DNA of 5,968 nucleotides from Planctomycetota bacterium (GTDB taxonomy: Bacteria > Planctomycetota > Planctomycetia > Pirellulales > Pirellulaceae), in NCBI GenBank assembly GCA_023430365.1, contig JAEZAS010000519.1:1-5968 (forward strand), in the 5' to 3' direction. Positions 1-5,964 of this stretch are shown in pieces. How positions within the stretch are numbered: the first letter of the stretch is position 1; the number at the start of each line of letters is the position of its first letter. Below the pieces are notes generated by a model that searched no databases, was not told the origin of the DNA, and worked only from the letters and a program-made list of their open reading frames with translations. Made by a program: the position numbers and the translations under genes.

Positions 1-2183
1 CCGAAGAACTAAAACAACTGCTCGACAGCCATCTGTCCGACGATCGCGTTCTGGCTTGCACCCAGCACATGGATTCGTGCAGCGAATGCCAGCGGAAGCT
101 GGAAGAGCTCGCCGTTGCTGGCACCAACCTGACGAGCATCGTGCACAACCTGCGAAACACGGAACCAGTGGCCGACTCTGCCTACTGGCCCGCCCTGCGC
201 GCGGTCGAAGGTCCGCCGGACATCGCCGTCACCACGCCGCCCGAAACACGCGTCCGCGACAGCTCACTGAACTTCCTCGGTCCCGCGACCGACGCGGCCT
301 ACCTGGGACGCATTGGCCACTTTGACGTGATGCGCGTGCTGGGTCGCGGCGGCATGGGGGTCGTGCTCGAAGCGTTTGATTCGAAGCTGCAGCGGCATGT
401 GGCGATCAAGGTGCTCGACGGCGAGTCGTCGCACGACGAACTGGCCCGCCAGCGATTCTGCCGCGAGGCGCGGGCGGCGGCGTCGATCGCGCACGAGAAC
501 GTCGTCGCCGTCCATCAGGTGGAGCGGATTTGCGAAGCAGGCGTTCCCTACCTCGTGATGCAGCTCGTGACGGGCGAAACGCTCGAGCAGCGGTTGCTGC
601 GCGAGAAAAAGGTCCCCATCGAGGAGGCAGTGCGCATTGGCATGCAGGCGGCGCGGGGGCTGGCCGCCGCGCACGCCCAGGGGCTCATCCATCGCGATAT
701 CAAGCCGGGCAACATCCTGCTTGAAGCGCCCAGCGGGCGCGTGAAGCTGACCGATTTCGGGCTCGCGCGCGTGTCGGAGGATGTCCGGCTGACGCGCACC
801 GGCTTTGTGTCGGGAACGCCCCTTTATATGTCGCCCGAGCAGGCGCTTGGAAAAGAAGCGGACCAGCGGTCGGACCTGTTTAGCCTGGGGGCGATTCTCT
901 ACGAAATGCTCGCCGGCGAACCGCCGTTTCAAGGCAGCTCGGCGCTGGCAATACTGCGACAGATCACCGAGGTGCGACACCGCCCGCTCCGCGATCTGAA
1001 TCCGGAAGTCCCCGAGTGGCTCGCGGAACTGGTCGATGAACTGCTGGCCAAGAATCCGGACGATCGCTATCAGACGGCGACCGACCTGGCCGAAGTGCTC
1101 GAGTACTCGTACTCGCAGTCGTCGGTGAAGTCGCTTCCCGCCGTCTGCCAGGTGGAGGTGGCCCGCCGGGCTTCGCGACGCCGGGTGTTGCTCGGCATCG
1201 CGGGAGCGGGACTCTTGGGACTCGGCCTCGCGGCCGGCTTGCTGGGCGGCATGTTCCTGCCGGGTCGCAGCGTGGGTCCGCCCGCCGCAGTATCGTCGGC
1301 CGAACCGATCGCGGTGCTGAGCGCGAACGCCGGAACGGTTTGGTCGGTGTCGTTCAATGAGCCGAGCGACACGCTGGCCATGGGAGTCGAGGACGGCTCG
1401 ATTCGGCTTTGGGATCTGCCGTCGAAGAGTGTGAAGGCGACGCTCAACGGCCACCGTGGAGTGGTCTGGCACGCGGAGTTTTCCCAGGATGGATCGACGC
1501 TCGTCACCACCGGTGACGATGGACAAATCCAGCTCTGGCGGCCGCCAGCCAGCGAACCGTTCCGAAAATTTGATCATCCCAACGCCGTTCGTGGCCTGGC
1601 CCTGAACGCGGATGGCAGCCTGATTTACGCGGGAGATCGTGGCGGCGGTCTGCGGGTCTGGTCGTCCGAGAGCTCGATGCCCTTGGCGGAAACAGAACAG
1701 CCGGGCGCGGTGTACGCGCTGGCGCTGTCCCCCGATGGCAAGACGCTCGCCACGGCAGGAAGCGACAAGATCGTGCGTCTTTGGAACGCCGACACGCTCG
1801 CCCAAAAGTTGCCGCTCGAAGGGCATTCGGGGCCGGTCTACAACGTGGCGTTCAGCCCCGACGGCGCCCGCCTGGCCTCGGTCGGCTGGGACAAGATGGT
1901 GCACATCTGGGACGCGAGCAGTGGGCTGTCGGTGAAGTCGTGGGAAGGCAGCAAGGAAGACATCTGGGCCGTGGCGTTCTCGCCGAGCGGCCAGCTGCTG
2001 GCCACTGCCGGGCAGGATGGCGAGGTTCGCTTGTGGAACTATGAAACGGGCGAACTGCTGGCGACCTACCTGGGTCATCAGACAGCCGTGCACTCGCTGG
2101 CGTTCAGCCGATCGGGCGATTTGCTCGCTTCGGGCGGCCGCGACGGGGCCGCGCGGGTGTGGCAGGTGAAGAACGTCCGCTAG
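1..2183 (+). CDS. Membrane Ser/Thr protein kinase with zinc-finger N-terminus and seven WD40 repeats (5' partial)
   Basis: This is a Hanks-type (PknB-like) kinase, predicted to phosphorylate Ser/Thr on unknown partners. Counting the Met at 69 as residue 1, the kinase domain spans about 84-345: glycine loop LGRGGMGVV (91-99), VAIK lysine K114, probable helix-C Glu E133, HRDIKPGN (208-215), DFG (229-231) and GTPLYMSPEQ (249-258). All catalytic residues are present and it is an RD kinase. A hydrophobic Gly/Leu-rich helix at about 373-397 follows Arg-rich residues, so the kinase should be cytoplasmic and the C-terminus outside the membrane. Seven WD40 blades (about 418-449, 459-490, 502-531, 543-572, 584-614, 626-656, 668-698) make a full propeller. 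The frame stays open to the window edge. In it, an H-x3-C-x2-C motif straddles the Met at 69, so the true start lies upstream. In planctomycetes such kinases often sit beside ECF sigma genes; that neighbour is not visible here. The gene converges on the TolC gene. Confidence 0.93.
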   Translation, partial: EELKQLLDSHLSDDRVLACTQHMDSCSECQRKLEELAVAGTNLTSIVHNLRNTEPVADSAYWPALRAVEGPPDIAVTTPPETRVRDSSLNFLGPATDAAYLGRIGHFDVMRVLGRGGMGVVLEAFDSKLQRHVAIKVLDGESSHDELARQRFCREARAAASIAHENVVAVHQVERICEAGVPYLVMQLVTGETLEQRLLREKKVPIEEAVRIGMQAARGLAAAHAQGLIHRDIKPGNILLEAPSGRVKLTDFGLARVSEDVRLTRTGFVSGTPLYMSPEQALGKEADQRSDLFSLGAILYEMLAGEPPFQGSSALAILRQITEVRHRPLRDLNPEVPEWLAELVDELLAKNPDDRYQTATDLAEVLEYSYSQSSVKSLPAVCQVEVARRASRRRVLLGIAGAGLLGLGLAAGLLGGMFLPGRSVGPPAAVSSAEPIAVLSANAGTVWSVSFNEPSDTLAMGVEDGSIRLWDLPSKSVKATLNGHRGVVWHAEFSQDGSTLVTTGDDGQIQLWRPPASEPFRKFDHPNAVRGLALNADGSLIYAGDRGGGLRVWSSESSMPLAETEQPGAVYALALSPDGKTLATAGSDKIVRLWNADTLAQKLPLEGHSGPVYNVAFSPDGARLASVGWDKMVHIWDASSGLSVKSWEGSKEDIWAVAFSPSGQLLATAGQDGEVRLWNYETGELLATYLGHQTAVHSLAFSRSGDLLASGGRDGAARVWQVKNVR
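66..89 (+). other. Anti-sigma-like zinc-finger motif (H-x3-C-x2-C) in the kinase N-terminus
   Basis: In the kinase frame, His (codon 66-68), Cys (78-80) and Cys (87-89) form H-x3-C-x2-C, the pattern of zinc-binding anti-sigma (ZAS, zf-HC2-like) domains. The residues before it (EELKQLLDSHLSDD, from position 3) resemble the short helical leader found in planctomycete kinases of this type. The His codon lies directly before the ATG at 69, so a protein starting at that ATG would lose a ligand. Zinc binding and any sigma-factor contact are inferred from family resemblance only. Confidence 0.6.
1180..1260 (+). other. Single transmembrane segment of the kinase
   Basis: This stretch encodes about 24 hydrophobic residues rich in Gly, Leu and Ala (roughly residues 373-397 counted from the Met at 69). 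An Arg cluster (RRASRRR) precedes it on the kinase side, which fits a cytoplasmic N-terminus by the positive-inside rule. It separates the kinase from the WD40 propeller, so the propeller should face the periplasm. Confidence 0.75.
2180..2183. other. Shared CTAG: stop codons of two convergent genes
   Basis: The palindrome CTAG holds the plus-strand TAG of the kinase gene (2181-2183) and the minus-strand TAG of the TolC gene (2180-2182). The genes therefore overlap tail to tail by 4 bp with no intergenic space. I see no GC hairpin followed by a T-run on either side, so any terminator must lie inside the opposing gene or act through Rho. Confidence 0.95.
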
Positions 2184-3718
2184 TCGCGCTGCTGCAGGCT
2201 GTCGGAGAGCAAGAATCCTTCGAGCTGGGCGGCGCTGGTGCGCAGCTCGCGGAGCGACTCCAGATAGTTCAGCCGAGTCTGTGAAAACGTCCGCTGGGCG
2301 GTGAGCAGGCTGACAAAGCCGACTTCTCCCGCCTCGTAGCTGAGGCGGGTCAGGTCATACGACTCGCGCGAAGCGGGAATGATCACCTCGTGGTAGCGGC
2401 GAACCTGATTGCTGGCGTTCGAGTAGCGTTCAAAGACCGGGCCGAGGCGATTCTGCAGGTCGAGTTCCATTTGCTGGACAGCCCGTTCGGCGGCGGCCAC
2501 CTGACCTTGGGCCTGCACGATGCCGCCTTGGTTCTTGTTCCACAGCGGTAGCGGCACGCCGACGGTCACATTCGCGTCGGTCTTGCCGCCGATGCCGTTG
2601 TCGATGACGTTCACCATGCCTTGCACGGTCACATCGGGCACCGCCTCGACGCGCGCTCGCTCGAGCGCCCAACGGGCCCGTTCGACGTTCGAAATCGACG
2701 CGGCGATCTCCGGACTGCCGGTAAGCAGTCGCTGGAGCAGCGCGCCGTAGTCGAATCGCGGCAGCCCCTGGGCCGGATCGCCGACGAGTTGCTGAATCGG
2801 CAGCGCGGGTTGGCCGGCGACGGTGACGAGCGTCTGCCAGGCGGCCGCGCGGCGATTGCGGGCGTTGATCGCCAGGATGCGAGCGTTCTCGACTTCGATC
2901 TGCGCTTGCAGGATGTCCTGCCGGCCGACTTCCTGGGCGTTGAACAAGGCGTCGGCCGCCTTGGCTCCCCCTTCGGCGATGCCGAGCAGCTCCGTGGCCA
3001 GTTGTTCCTGCTGCTGGGCGATGAGCACGTCGTAGTAGGCGACGCGCACATCGGTGAGCACGCGCTGCTGCTGAGCGGCGAGTTCTCGTTCCGCCTGGGC
3101 GACCTCATGGGCGGCCGCTTCGCGATTGAGCCGCAGCTTGCCGCCGCGGATGAACTCCTGCTCGACGAACACGCCATGCTGCTCGGCCAGACCGCCGCTG
3201 CCCAGCTGCTGCCCTTCGTAGCCGACGGTCGGATTCGGCTTGAGACCGACCTGGATCCAGTTGCCGCGAGCCGCGCGCACGAGCGCCGCGGAGCGGGCGA
3301 CGGCCGGGTTCATCGAGAGGGCCATCCCCTCGAAGTCGGCCAGCGTCAGGCCGTGGGCCACCGGCGGCGGCGCGTGAGACACCGCGGGAGTGGGTTCCGA
3401 GTCGTCAGGCGCCGGAGTCGGAACCGGCAAACGCTCCAGCGTCGCGGGACCGGGCGCGGCGTGGGGCTGATAGCGGACGGGAGTCGCTTGCGCCGCGGGG
3501 GCCGTTGATCGGCTGATGGGCTGGGTGGCGATCCGGGCGGGGTCGAACGTGACCGGCTGCTGGGCGGTGGGCTGTTGGGCGCTGGGGCGCTGCTGGTAAA
3601 CCGGCTGCGCGGTGGTCACAGGCGTCGGCTGGGGCGCAAGCGGGCGATATTCCTGCCCGACGACCAGCGTGGGACTCAGAGCGAGCGCAACCGAAAGCCA
3701 GCCGAACGTACGACGCAT
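2180..3718 (-). CDS. TolC/CzcC-family outer-membrane efflux protein
   Basis: The predicted product is a 512-residue outer-membrane factor, the trimeric duct of tripartite efflux or type I secretion systems. Residues 1-21 form a signal peptide (MRRTFGWLSVALALSP start, probable cleavage near VVG-Q). Residues 23-120 are a Pro/Gln/Thr-rich low-complexity linker with a doubled AQQPT/AQQPV segment. Residues 124-505 carry two outer-membrane efflux repeats, about 124-310 and 322-505. They have long Gln/Ala/Glu-rich coiled-coil helices (for example 200-290 and 400-500) and the signature GVPLPLWNKNQGG at 387-399, typical of CzcC/CusC-like members. I chose the ATG at 3718 because GGAGGA lies 5 nt upstream and it gives a clean signal peptide. 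Alternative ATGs at 3739 and 3844 would bury that peptide. No adaptor or RND pump gene is adjacent in the window, so the substrate (metal or drug) is unknown. The absence of an N-terminal lipobox Cys argues against a lipoprotein. Confidence 0.9.
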   Translation of the reverse strand: MRRTFGWLSVALALSPTLVVGQEYRPLAPQPTPVTTAQPVYQQRPSAQQPTAQQPVTFDPARIATQPISRSTAPAAQATPVRYQPHAAPGPATLERLPVPTPAPDDSEPTPAVSHAPPPVAHGLTLADFEGMALSMNPAVARSAALVRAARGNWIQVGLKPNPTVGYEGQQLGSGGLAEQHGVFVEQEFIRGGKLRLNREAAAHEVAQAERELAAQQQRVLTDVRVAYYDVLIAQQQEQLATELLGIAEGGAKAADALFNAQEVGRQDILQAQIEVENARILAINARNRRAAAWQTLVTVAGQPALPIQQLVGDPAQGLPRFDYGALLQRLLTGSPEIAASISNVERARWALERARVEAVPDVTVQGMVNVIDNGIGGKTDANVTVGVPLPLWNKNQGGIVQAQGQVAAAERAVQQMELDLQNRLGPVFERYSNASNQVRRYHEVIIPASRESYDLTRLSYEAGEVGFVSLLTAQRTFSQTRLNYLESLRELRTSAAQLEGFLLSDSLQQRD

Positions 3719-3723
3719 CGAGA

Positions 3724-3729
3724 TCCTCC
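3724..3729 (-). promoter_or_regulatory. Ribosome binding site of the TolC gene
   Basis: The minus strand reads GGAGGA here, 5 nt before the ATG at 3718. It is a near-perfect Shine-Dalgarno site and decides the start against the in-frame ATGs at 3739 and 3844. Confidence 0.8.
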
Positions 3730-3740
3730 GGCGCTGCATT

Positions 3741-3954
3741 GCCGTGACAAGGTGGGATCGGCCAGCGGACCGAAGCTCGGGAAAGCTTCTGGACTTCGAA
3801 GGGTGGGCGAAGTCGAACGGCCACTGGCAGGCAGGGCGCAGCACTCATTCTCATTCTTCGGCCTATACCGGTTGTGAACGCCAGTGGAATTCTGCCTCGT
3901 CGCTAGCACTGCCAGCGTGCTAGCAAGGATCGAGATCGGCTTAAGAGAAGGTCT
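3741..3954. other. Upstream region of the TolC gene, no gene seen
   Basis: Apart from the 8-bp palindrome at 3902-3924, I see no gene or RNA here. On the minus strand there are weak promoter-like pieces (TTCACA near 3874 and TATAGG near 3862), but their spacing does not make a convincing sigma-70 pair. Reading frames that cross this stretch have no recognisable protein features. Confidence 0.4.
3902..3924. repeat. Perfect 8-bp inverted repeat with 7-nt loop
   Basis: GCTAGCAC (3902-3909) and GTGCTAGC (3917-3924) are exact reverse complements separated by TGCCAGC. It lies about 184 bp upstream of the TolC start, inside the divergent intergenic gap. There is no following T-run, so it does not look like an intrinsic terminator. 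It could be a REP-like palindrome or a protein-binding site; the sequence alone does not decide. Confidence 0.75.
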
Positions 3955-4142
3955 GGTTGTTTCTCGACGCCAAGGCGCAAAGACGCGAAGACGCCAAGGG
4001 AGAGATAGAGGGAGTTGGGCGAGTTGATCACTAGAATCTGGCAAAACAGAAGCACCACTCCCCTGAACTCTGCTCTCTGATCTCTTCTCTCTGTACTCCC
4101 TCCCCTTAGCGCCTTCGCGGCTTTGCGTAGAAAAAAACAACC
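3955..4142. repeat. Imperfect long inverted repeat, MITE-like or REP-like element
   Basis: The left arm starts GGTTGTTT at 3955. The right arm, read on the minus strand, starts GGTTGTTT at 4142. Both then run into octamers of the type GACGCNAA followed by GGG and a purine-rich stretch. The left arm has four octamers (3966-3997: GACGCCAA, GGCGCAAA, GACGCGAA, GACGCCAA). The right arm has three (4106-4129, minus strand: TACGCAAA, GCCGCGAA, GGCGCTAA). The central part of about 85 bp carries no credible gene. A transcript of either strand could fold into a long imperfect hairpin. No transposase and no clear target-site duplication are seen. Similar CGCAAAG/CGCGAAG repeats are familiar from planctomycete intergenic DNA, from memory. 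Confidence 0.7.
4066..4093 (-). repeat. Two-copy 14-nt purine-rich direct repeat inside the element
   Basis: On the minus strand, CAGAGAGAAGAGAT (4093-4080) is followed directly by CAGAGAGCAGAGTT (4079-4066); 12 of 14 bases match. A third, weaker continuation starts CAGGGGAG. The whole stretch from about 4056 to 4105 is almost pure pyrimidine on the plus strand. Confidence 0.6.
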
Positions 4143-4184
4143 AAAGCCAAACCAGCAGCCCGACGCGGCCGGCGAAAGTTCGAC

Positions 4185-4212
4185 TTGACCGTTGGCGGCA
4201 AATGCTGAGAAT
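4185..4212 (+). promoter_or_regulatory. Possible sigma-70 type promoter for the Mur ligase gene
   Basis: TTGACC (4185-4190, five of six bases to the -35 consensus) is followed after 16 nt by GAGAAT (4207-4212, four of six to the -10 consensus). Transcription would begin near 4219 and give a leader of about 230 nt. Planctomycete promoters are poorly characterised and one such match in a gap this size can arise by chance. Confidence 0.25.
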
Positions 4213-4365
4213 GCTCACCAGTTTCGCCGGACTTTTGCTTTGCGGCCGCCAGCCGATGTGCTGGCACGCAGGTGGATCAGGATGATTTCACCTGTGGCTG
4301 CGAAAGCTTGTGACCCAACGTTCCTCGGCCGACCGACCCAACTTTCGGCCGCGGAGCGACAGCCG

Positions 4366-4382
4366 CCTGGCATGAGGCCAGG
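4366..4382 (+). promoter_or_regulatory. Short hairpin in the Mur ligase leader
   Basis: CCTGGC (4366-4371) and GCCAGG (4377-4382) pair around the loop ATGAG, and flanking GC-rich bases may extend the stem past a bulge. It lies about 65 nt before the start codon and has no T-run. Whether it regulates anything is unknown. Confidence 0.35.
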
Positions 4383-4430
4383 AGGCGACAAGCTGAAGCA
4401 AACGGTCCAGCCGTAGCGTCACCCGAAGGC

Positions 4431-4437
4431 AAGGAGG
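4431..4437 (+). promoter_or_regulatory. Ribosome binding site of the Mur ligase gene
   Basis: AAGGAGG lies 9 nt before the ATG at 4447 but only 3 nt before the in-frame GTG at 4441. That spacing favours the ATG as the start codon. Confidence 0.75.
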
Positions 4438-4446
4438 CCTGTGGAG

Positions 4447-5943
4447 ATGCATTCGCTCTCTTCTCGCGCGCTGTGTTTGGCCGAGGTTCTACCCGAAGGC
4501 CGATTGATCCGCGGCGATGTCCGTTTCTCGTCCGTCTGCTCCGACGCCGATCGCGTTCGTCCGGGCGATGTGTTCGTTCCCCTCTGCACCGGCGACGCCG
4601 ACGGCCATGAGGACGTGAGCGTCGCCGTCGAGCGCGGCGCCATCGCCATCGTTGCCGAGCGACTGGTGGTTGCTCCGGTTCCGGTGTGCCTCGTCGAAGA
4701 CACCCGCGAAGCGCTCGGACGCATCTGCCAGGCCATCGCCGGCCAGCCGTCGCAGACGATGAAGGTCATCGGTGTGACGGGGAGCCACGGCAAGACGGTC
4801 GTGAGCATGCTGCTCGCTTCGGTGCTCGAAGCGGCTGGCGAAGCGGTCGGCGTGATGTCGAGCATCGGCTACTCCGATTCGATCGAACAATCGGTCGCTC
4901 CGAAGGCGACTCCGTCGGCCGAGACGATCGGCCGCTGGATGGGACGGATGGCAAAGACCGGCTGCACGTACGCGATCCTGGAAACCTCCAGCCGCGGACT
5001 CGCCGAGCGGCGCTTCGCGGGCATCGAGTTCGACGCCGCCGTGATGACGAATGTTCGCCAGGAGCATGTCGAGTCGCACGGCTCGGTGCAGAACTATCGC
5101 GCGGCGAAGCGGCGGTTGTTCTCGCAGCTCAAGTCGAGCGGCTTCGGCGTCGTGAATGGCGACGATGCGGGGAGCCAGGAGATGCTGCAAGAGCTCGACG
5201 CCCCCTGCCTCACCTTTGGTCTCTACGGCGAAGCGGAGATCACCGCCACGGTGATTGAGCGGCACACGAGCGAACAGACGTTCCTGCTGCACGCGGGGAA
5301 CGAAACGATTCCGGTCTGCACGCGGATGATCGGCGATCAGCATGTGATGAATTGCCTCGCGGCAGCCGCGGTGGGACTGACGCTCGGCATCGACCTGACC
5401 ACGATCGTGCGTGGGCTTGAGAAAGTCGACTACGTTCCAGGGCGCATGGAGCGGATCGAGTGTGGCCAGCCGTTCGGCGTGTTCGTCGACGCAGCCCGCT
5501 CGCCTGAGTCGCTCGCTCACACGCTGAAGGAACTGAAGAAAACGACCACCGGCCGGCTGATCTGCGTCTTCGGCTGCCCGGGGGAACGAAACAAGAGCCT
5601 GCGGGCGAAGATGGGGCGCGTCGTGGAGCGGGGAGCGACGCTCGCCGTGATCACGAGCGACGACCCGCGTCACGAACAACCGCTGCAGATCGCGCACGAC
5701 ATCCTCGACGGCTACCACAAGCCGGGCAAGCCGCACGTGCTTCCCAAACGCAGCGAAGCGATCCGCTGGGCGATTCAGCAGGCTCGTCCGGGCGACTGTG
5801 TCGTGATCGTCGGCAAGGGTGAACGCAACTATCAGATCGTCGGCGGCAAGAAGATCGCCCACGACGATCGCGAAGTCGCCCGCCAGTGCCTCTACGCTCT
5901 CGACCGCCAGCCCGAGCGGCCGATGCTGCGGATTTTCGGCTGA
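4447..5943 (+). CDS. Divergent MurE-type Mur ligase (UDP-MurNAc-tripeptide synthetase-like)
   Basis: This is a complete 498-residue ATP-dependent Mur ligase of about normal MurE length, presumably cytoplasmic. True MurE adds the third amino acid (often meso-diaminopimelate) to UDP-MurNAc-Ala-Glu. The N-terminal domain (about 20-100) has the SDADRVRPGDVFV motif. The central ATPase (about 105-320) has P-loop GVTGSHGKT (109-117), ATP-S-A-E (154-158), ETSSRGL (179-185), TNVRQEHVESHG (201-212) and K221 in YRAAKRRLF, the expected carbamylated lysine. The C-terminal domain (about 328-498) has YVPGRMERI (329-337), FGCPGERNK (375-383), DDPR (405-408), GKGERNYQ (456-463) and DDREVAR (473-479). Changes from usual MurE are N to H in the P-loop, EVSSH to ETSSR, DYAHTP to DAARSP, DNPR to DDPR and GKGHE to GKGER. 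No other cell-wall gene is adjacent, so it may be a paralogue with a shifted substrate. I leave the symbol empty for that reason. ATG 4447 is preferred over GTG 4441. Confidence 0.85.
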   Translation: MHSLSSRALCLAEVLPEGRLIRGDVRFSSVCSDADRVRPGDVFVPLCTGDADGHEDVSVAVERGAIAIVAERLVVAPVPVCLVEDTREALGRICQAIAGQPSQTMKVIGVTGSHGKTVVSMLLASVLEAAGEAVGVMSSIGYSDSIEQSVAPKATPSAETIGRWMGRMAKTGCTYAILETSSRGLAERRFAGIEFDAAVMTNVRQEHVESHGSVQNYRAAKRRLFSQLKSSGFGVVNGDDAGSQEMLQELDAPCLTFGLYGEAEITATVIERHTSEQTFLLHAGNETIPVCTRMIGDQHVMNCLAAAAVGLTLGIDLTTIVRGLEKVDYVPGRMERIECGQPFGVFVDAARSPESLAHTLKELKKTTTGRLICVFGCPGERNKSLRAKMGRVVERGATLAVITSDDPRHEQPLQIAHDILDGYHKPGKPHVLPKRSEAIRWAIQQARPGDCVVIVGKGERNYQIVGGKKIAHDDREVARQCLYALDRQPERPMLRIFG

Positions 5944-5950
5944 GCGAGCT

Positions 5951-5964
5951 GGGTTCAGGGTTCA
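5951..5964 (+). repeat. Short GGGTTCA tandem repeat at the window edge
   Basis: Two exact GGGTTCA units (5951-5957, 5958-5964) follow the Mur ligase stop by 7 nt, then GACG ends the window. The 8-mer GTTCAGGG also occurs on the minus strand at 4068-4061 inside the inverted-repeat element, so this may be the edge of another copy of a repeat family. The window ends too soon to tell. Confidence 0.4.

Larger units (their letters stand above)
4143..4430. other. Leader region of the Mur ligase gene, no gene seen
   Basis: This 288-bp stretch between the inverted-repeat element and the ribosome binding site has no recognisable gene. A 74-codon frame at 4192-4416 lacks a ribosome binding site and any domain. 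The stretch holds one weak promoter candidate and one short hairpin, listed separately. I saw no riboswitch or tRNA pattern. Confidence 0.4.

Noticed and set aside
264..2093. Long open frame of 609 codons on the minus strand inside the kinase gene
   Set aside because: It mirrors the GC-rich codon use of the kinase gene, is Arg/His/Gln-rich, has no recognisable domain, and the opposite strand has a clear kinase-WD40 protein.
2621..3508. 295-codon plus-strand frame inside the TolC gene
   Set aside because: It is antisense to the TolC fold, rich in Arg, Gly and Asp without motifs, and has no convincing ribosome binding site.
3845..3858. GAATGAGAATGAG on the minus strand, faintly like a Fur box
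   Set aside because: It has two hexamer-like units only, poor match to the Fur consensus and no inverted half, so it is not enough to call an operator.
3966..3997. Octamer array considered as a CRISPR-like array
   Set aside because: The units are contiguous 8-mers with no spacers and no cas genes, so it is not a CRISPR.
3676..4218. 180-codon minus-strand frame crossing the intergenic region
   Set aside because: Most of it is translation of the inverted-repeat element (STQSREGAKG, LRVFAPWRRE), and it runs into the start of the TolC gene in another frame. Such peptides are typical false predictions from repeats.
4192..4416. 74-codon plus-strand frame before the Mur ligase gene
   Set aside because: There is no ribosome binding site and no domain, and it ends in the leader just before the true Shine-Dalgarno site.
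4421..4500. Exact 10-bp direct repeat ACCCGAAGGC at 4421-4430 and 4491-4500
   Set aside because: One copy is in the leader and one in coding sequence. Only two copies exist and there is no dyad, so chance or a trivial duplication explains it as well as a binding site.
4489..5862. 457-codon minus-strand frame inside the Mur ligase gene
   Set aside because: It is antisense to a well-supported Mur ligase, its composition is typical of a shadow frame, and it shows no family motif.
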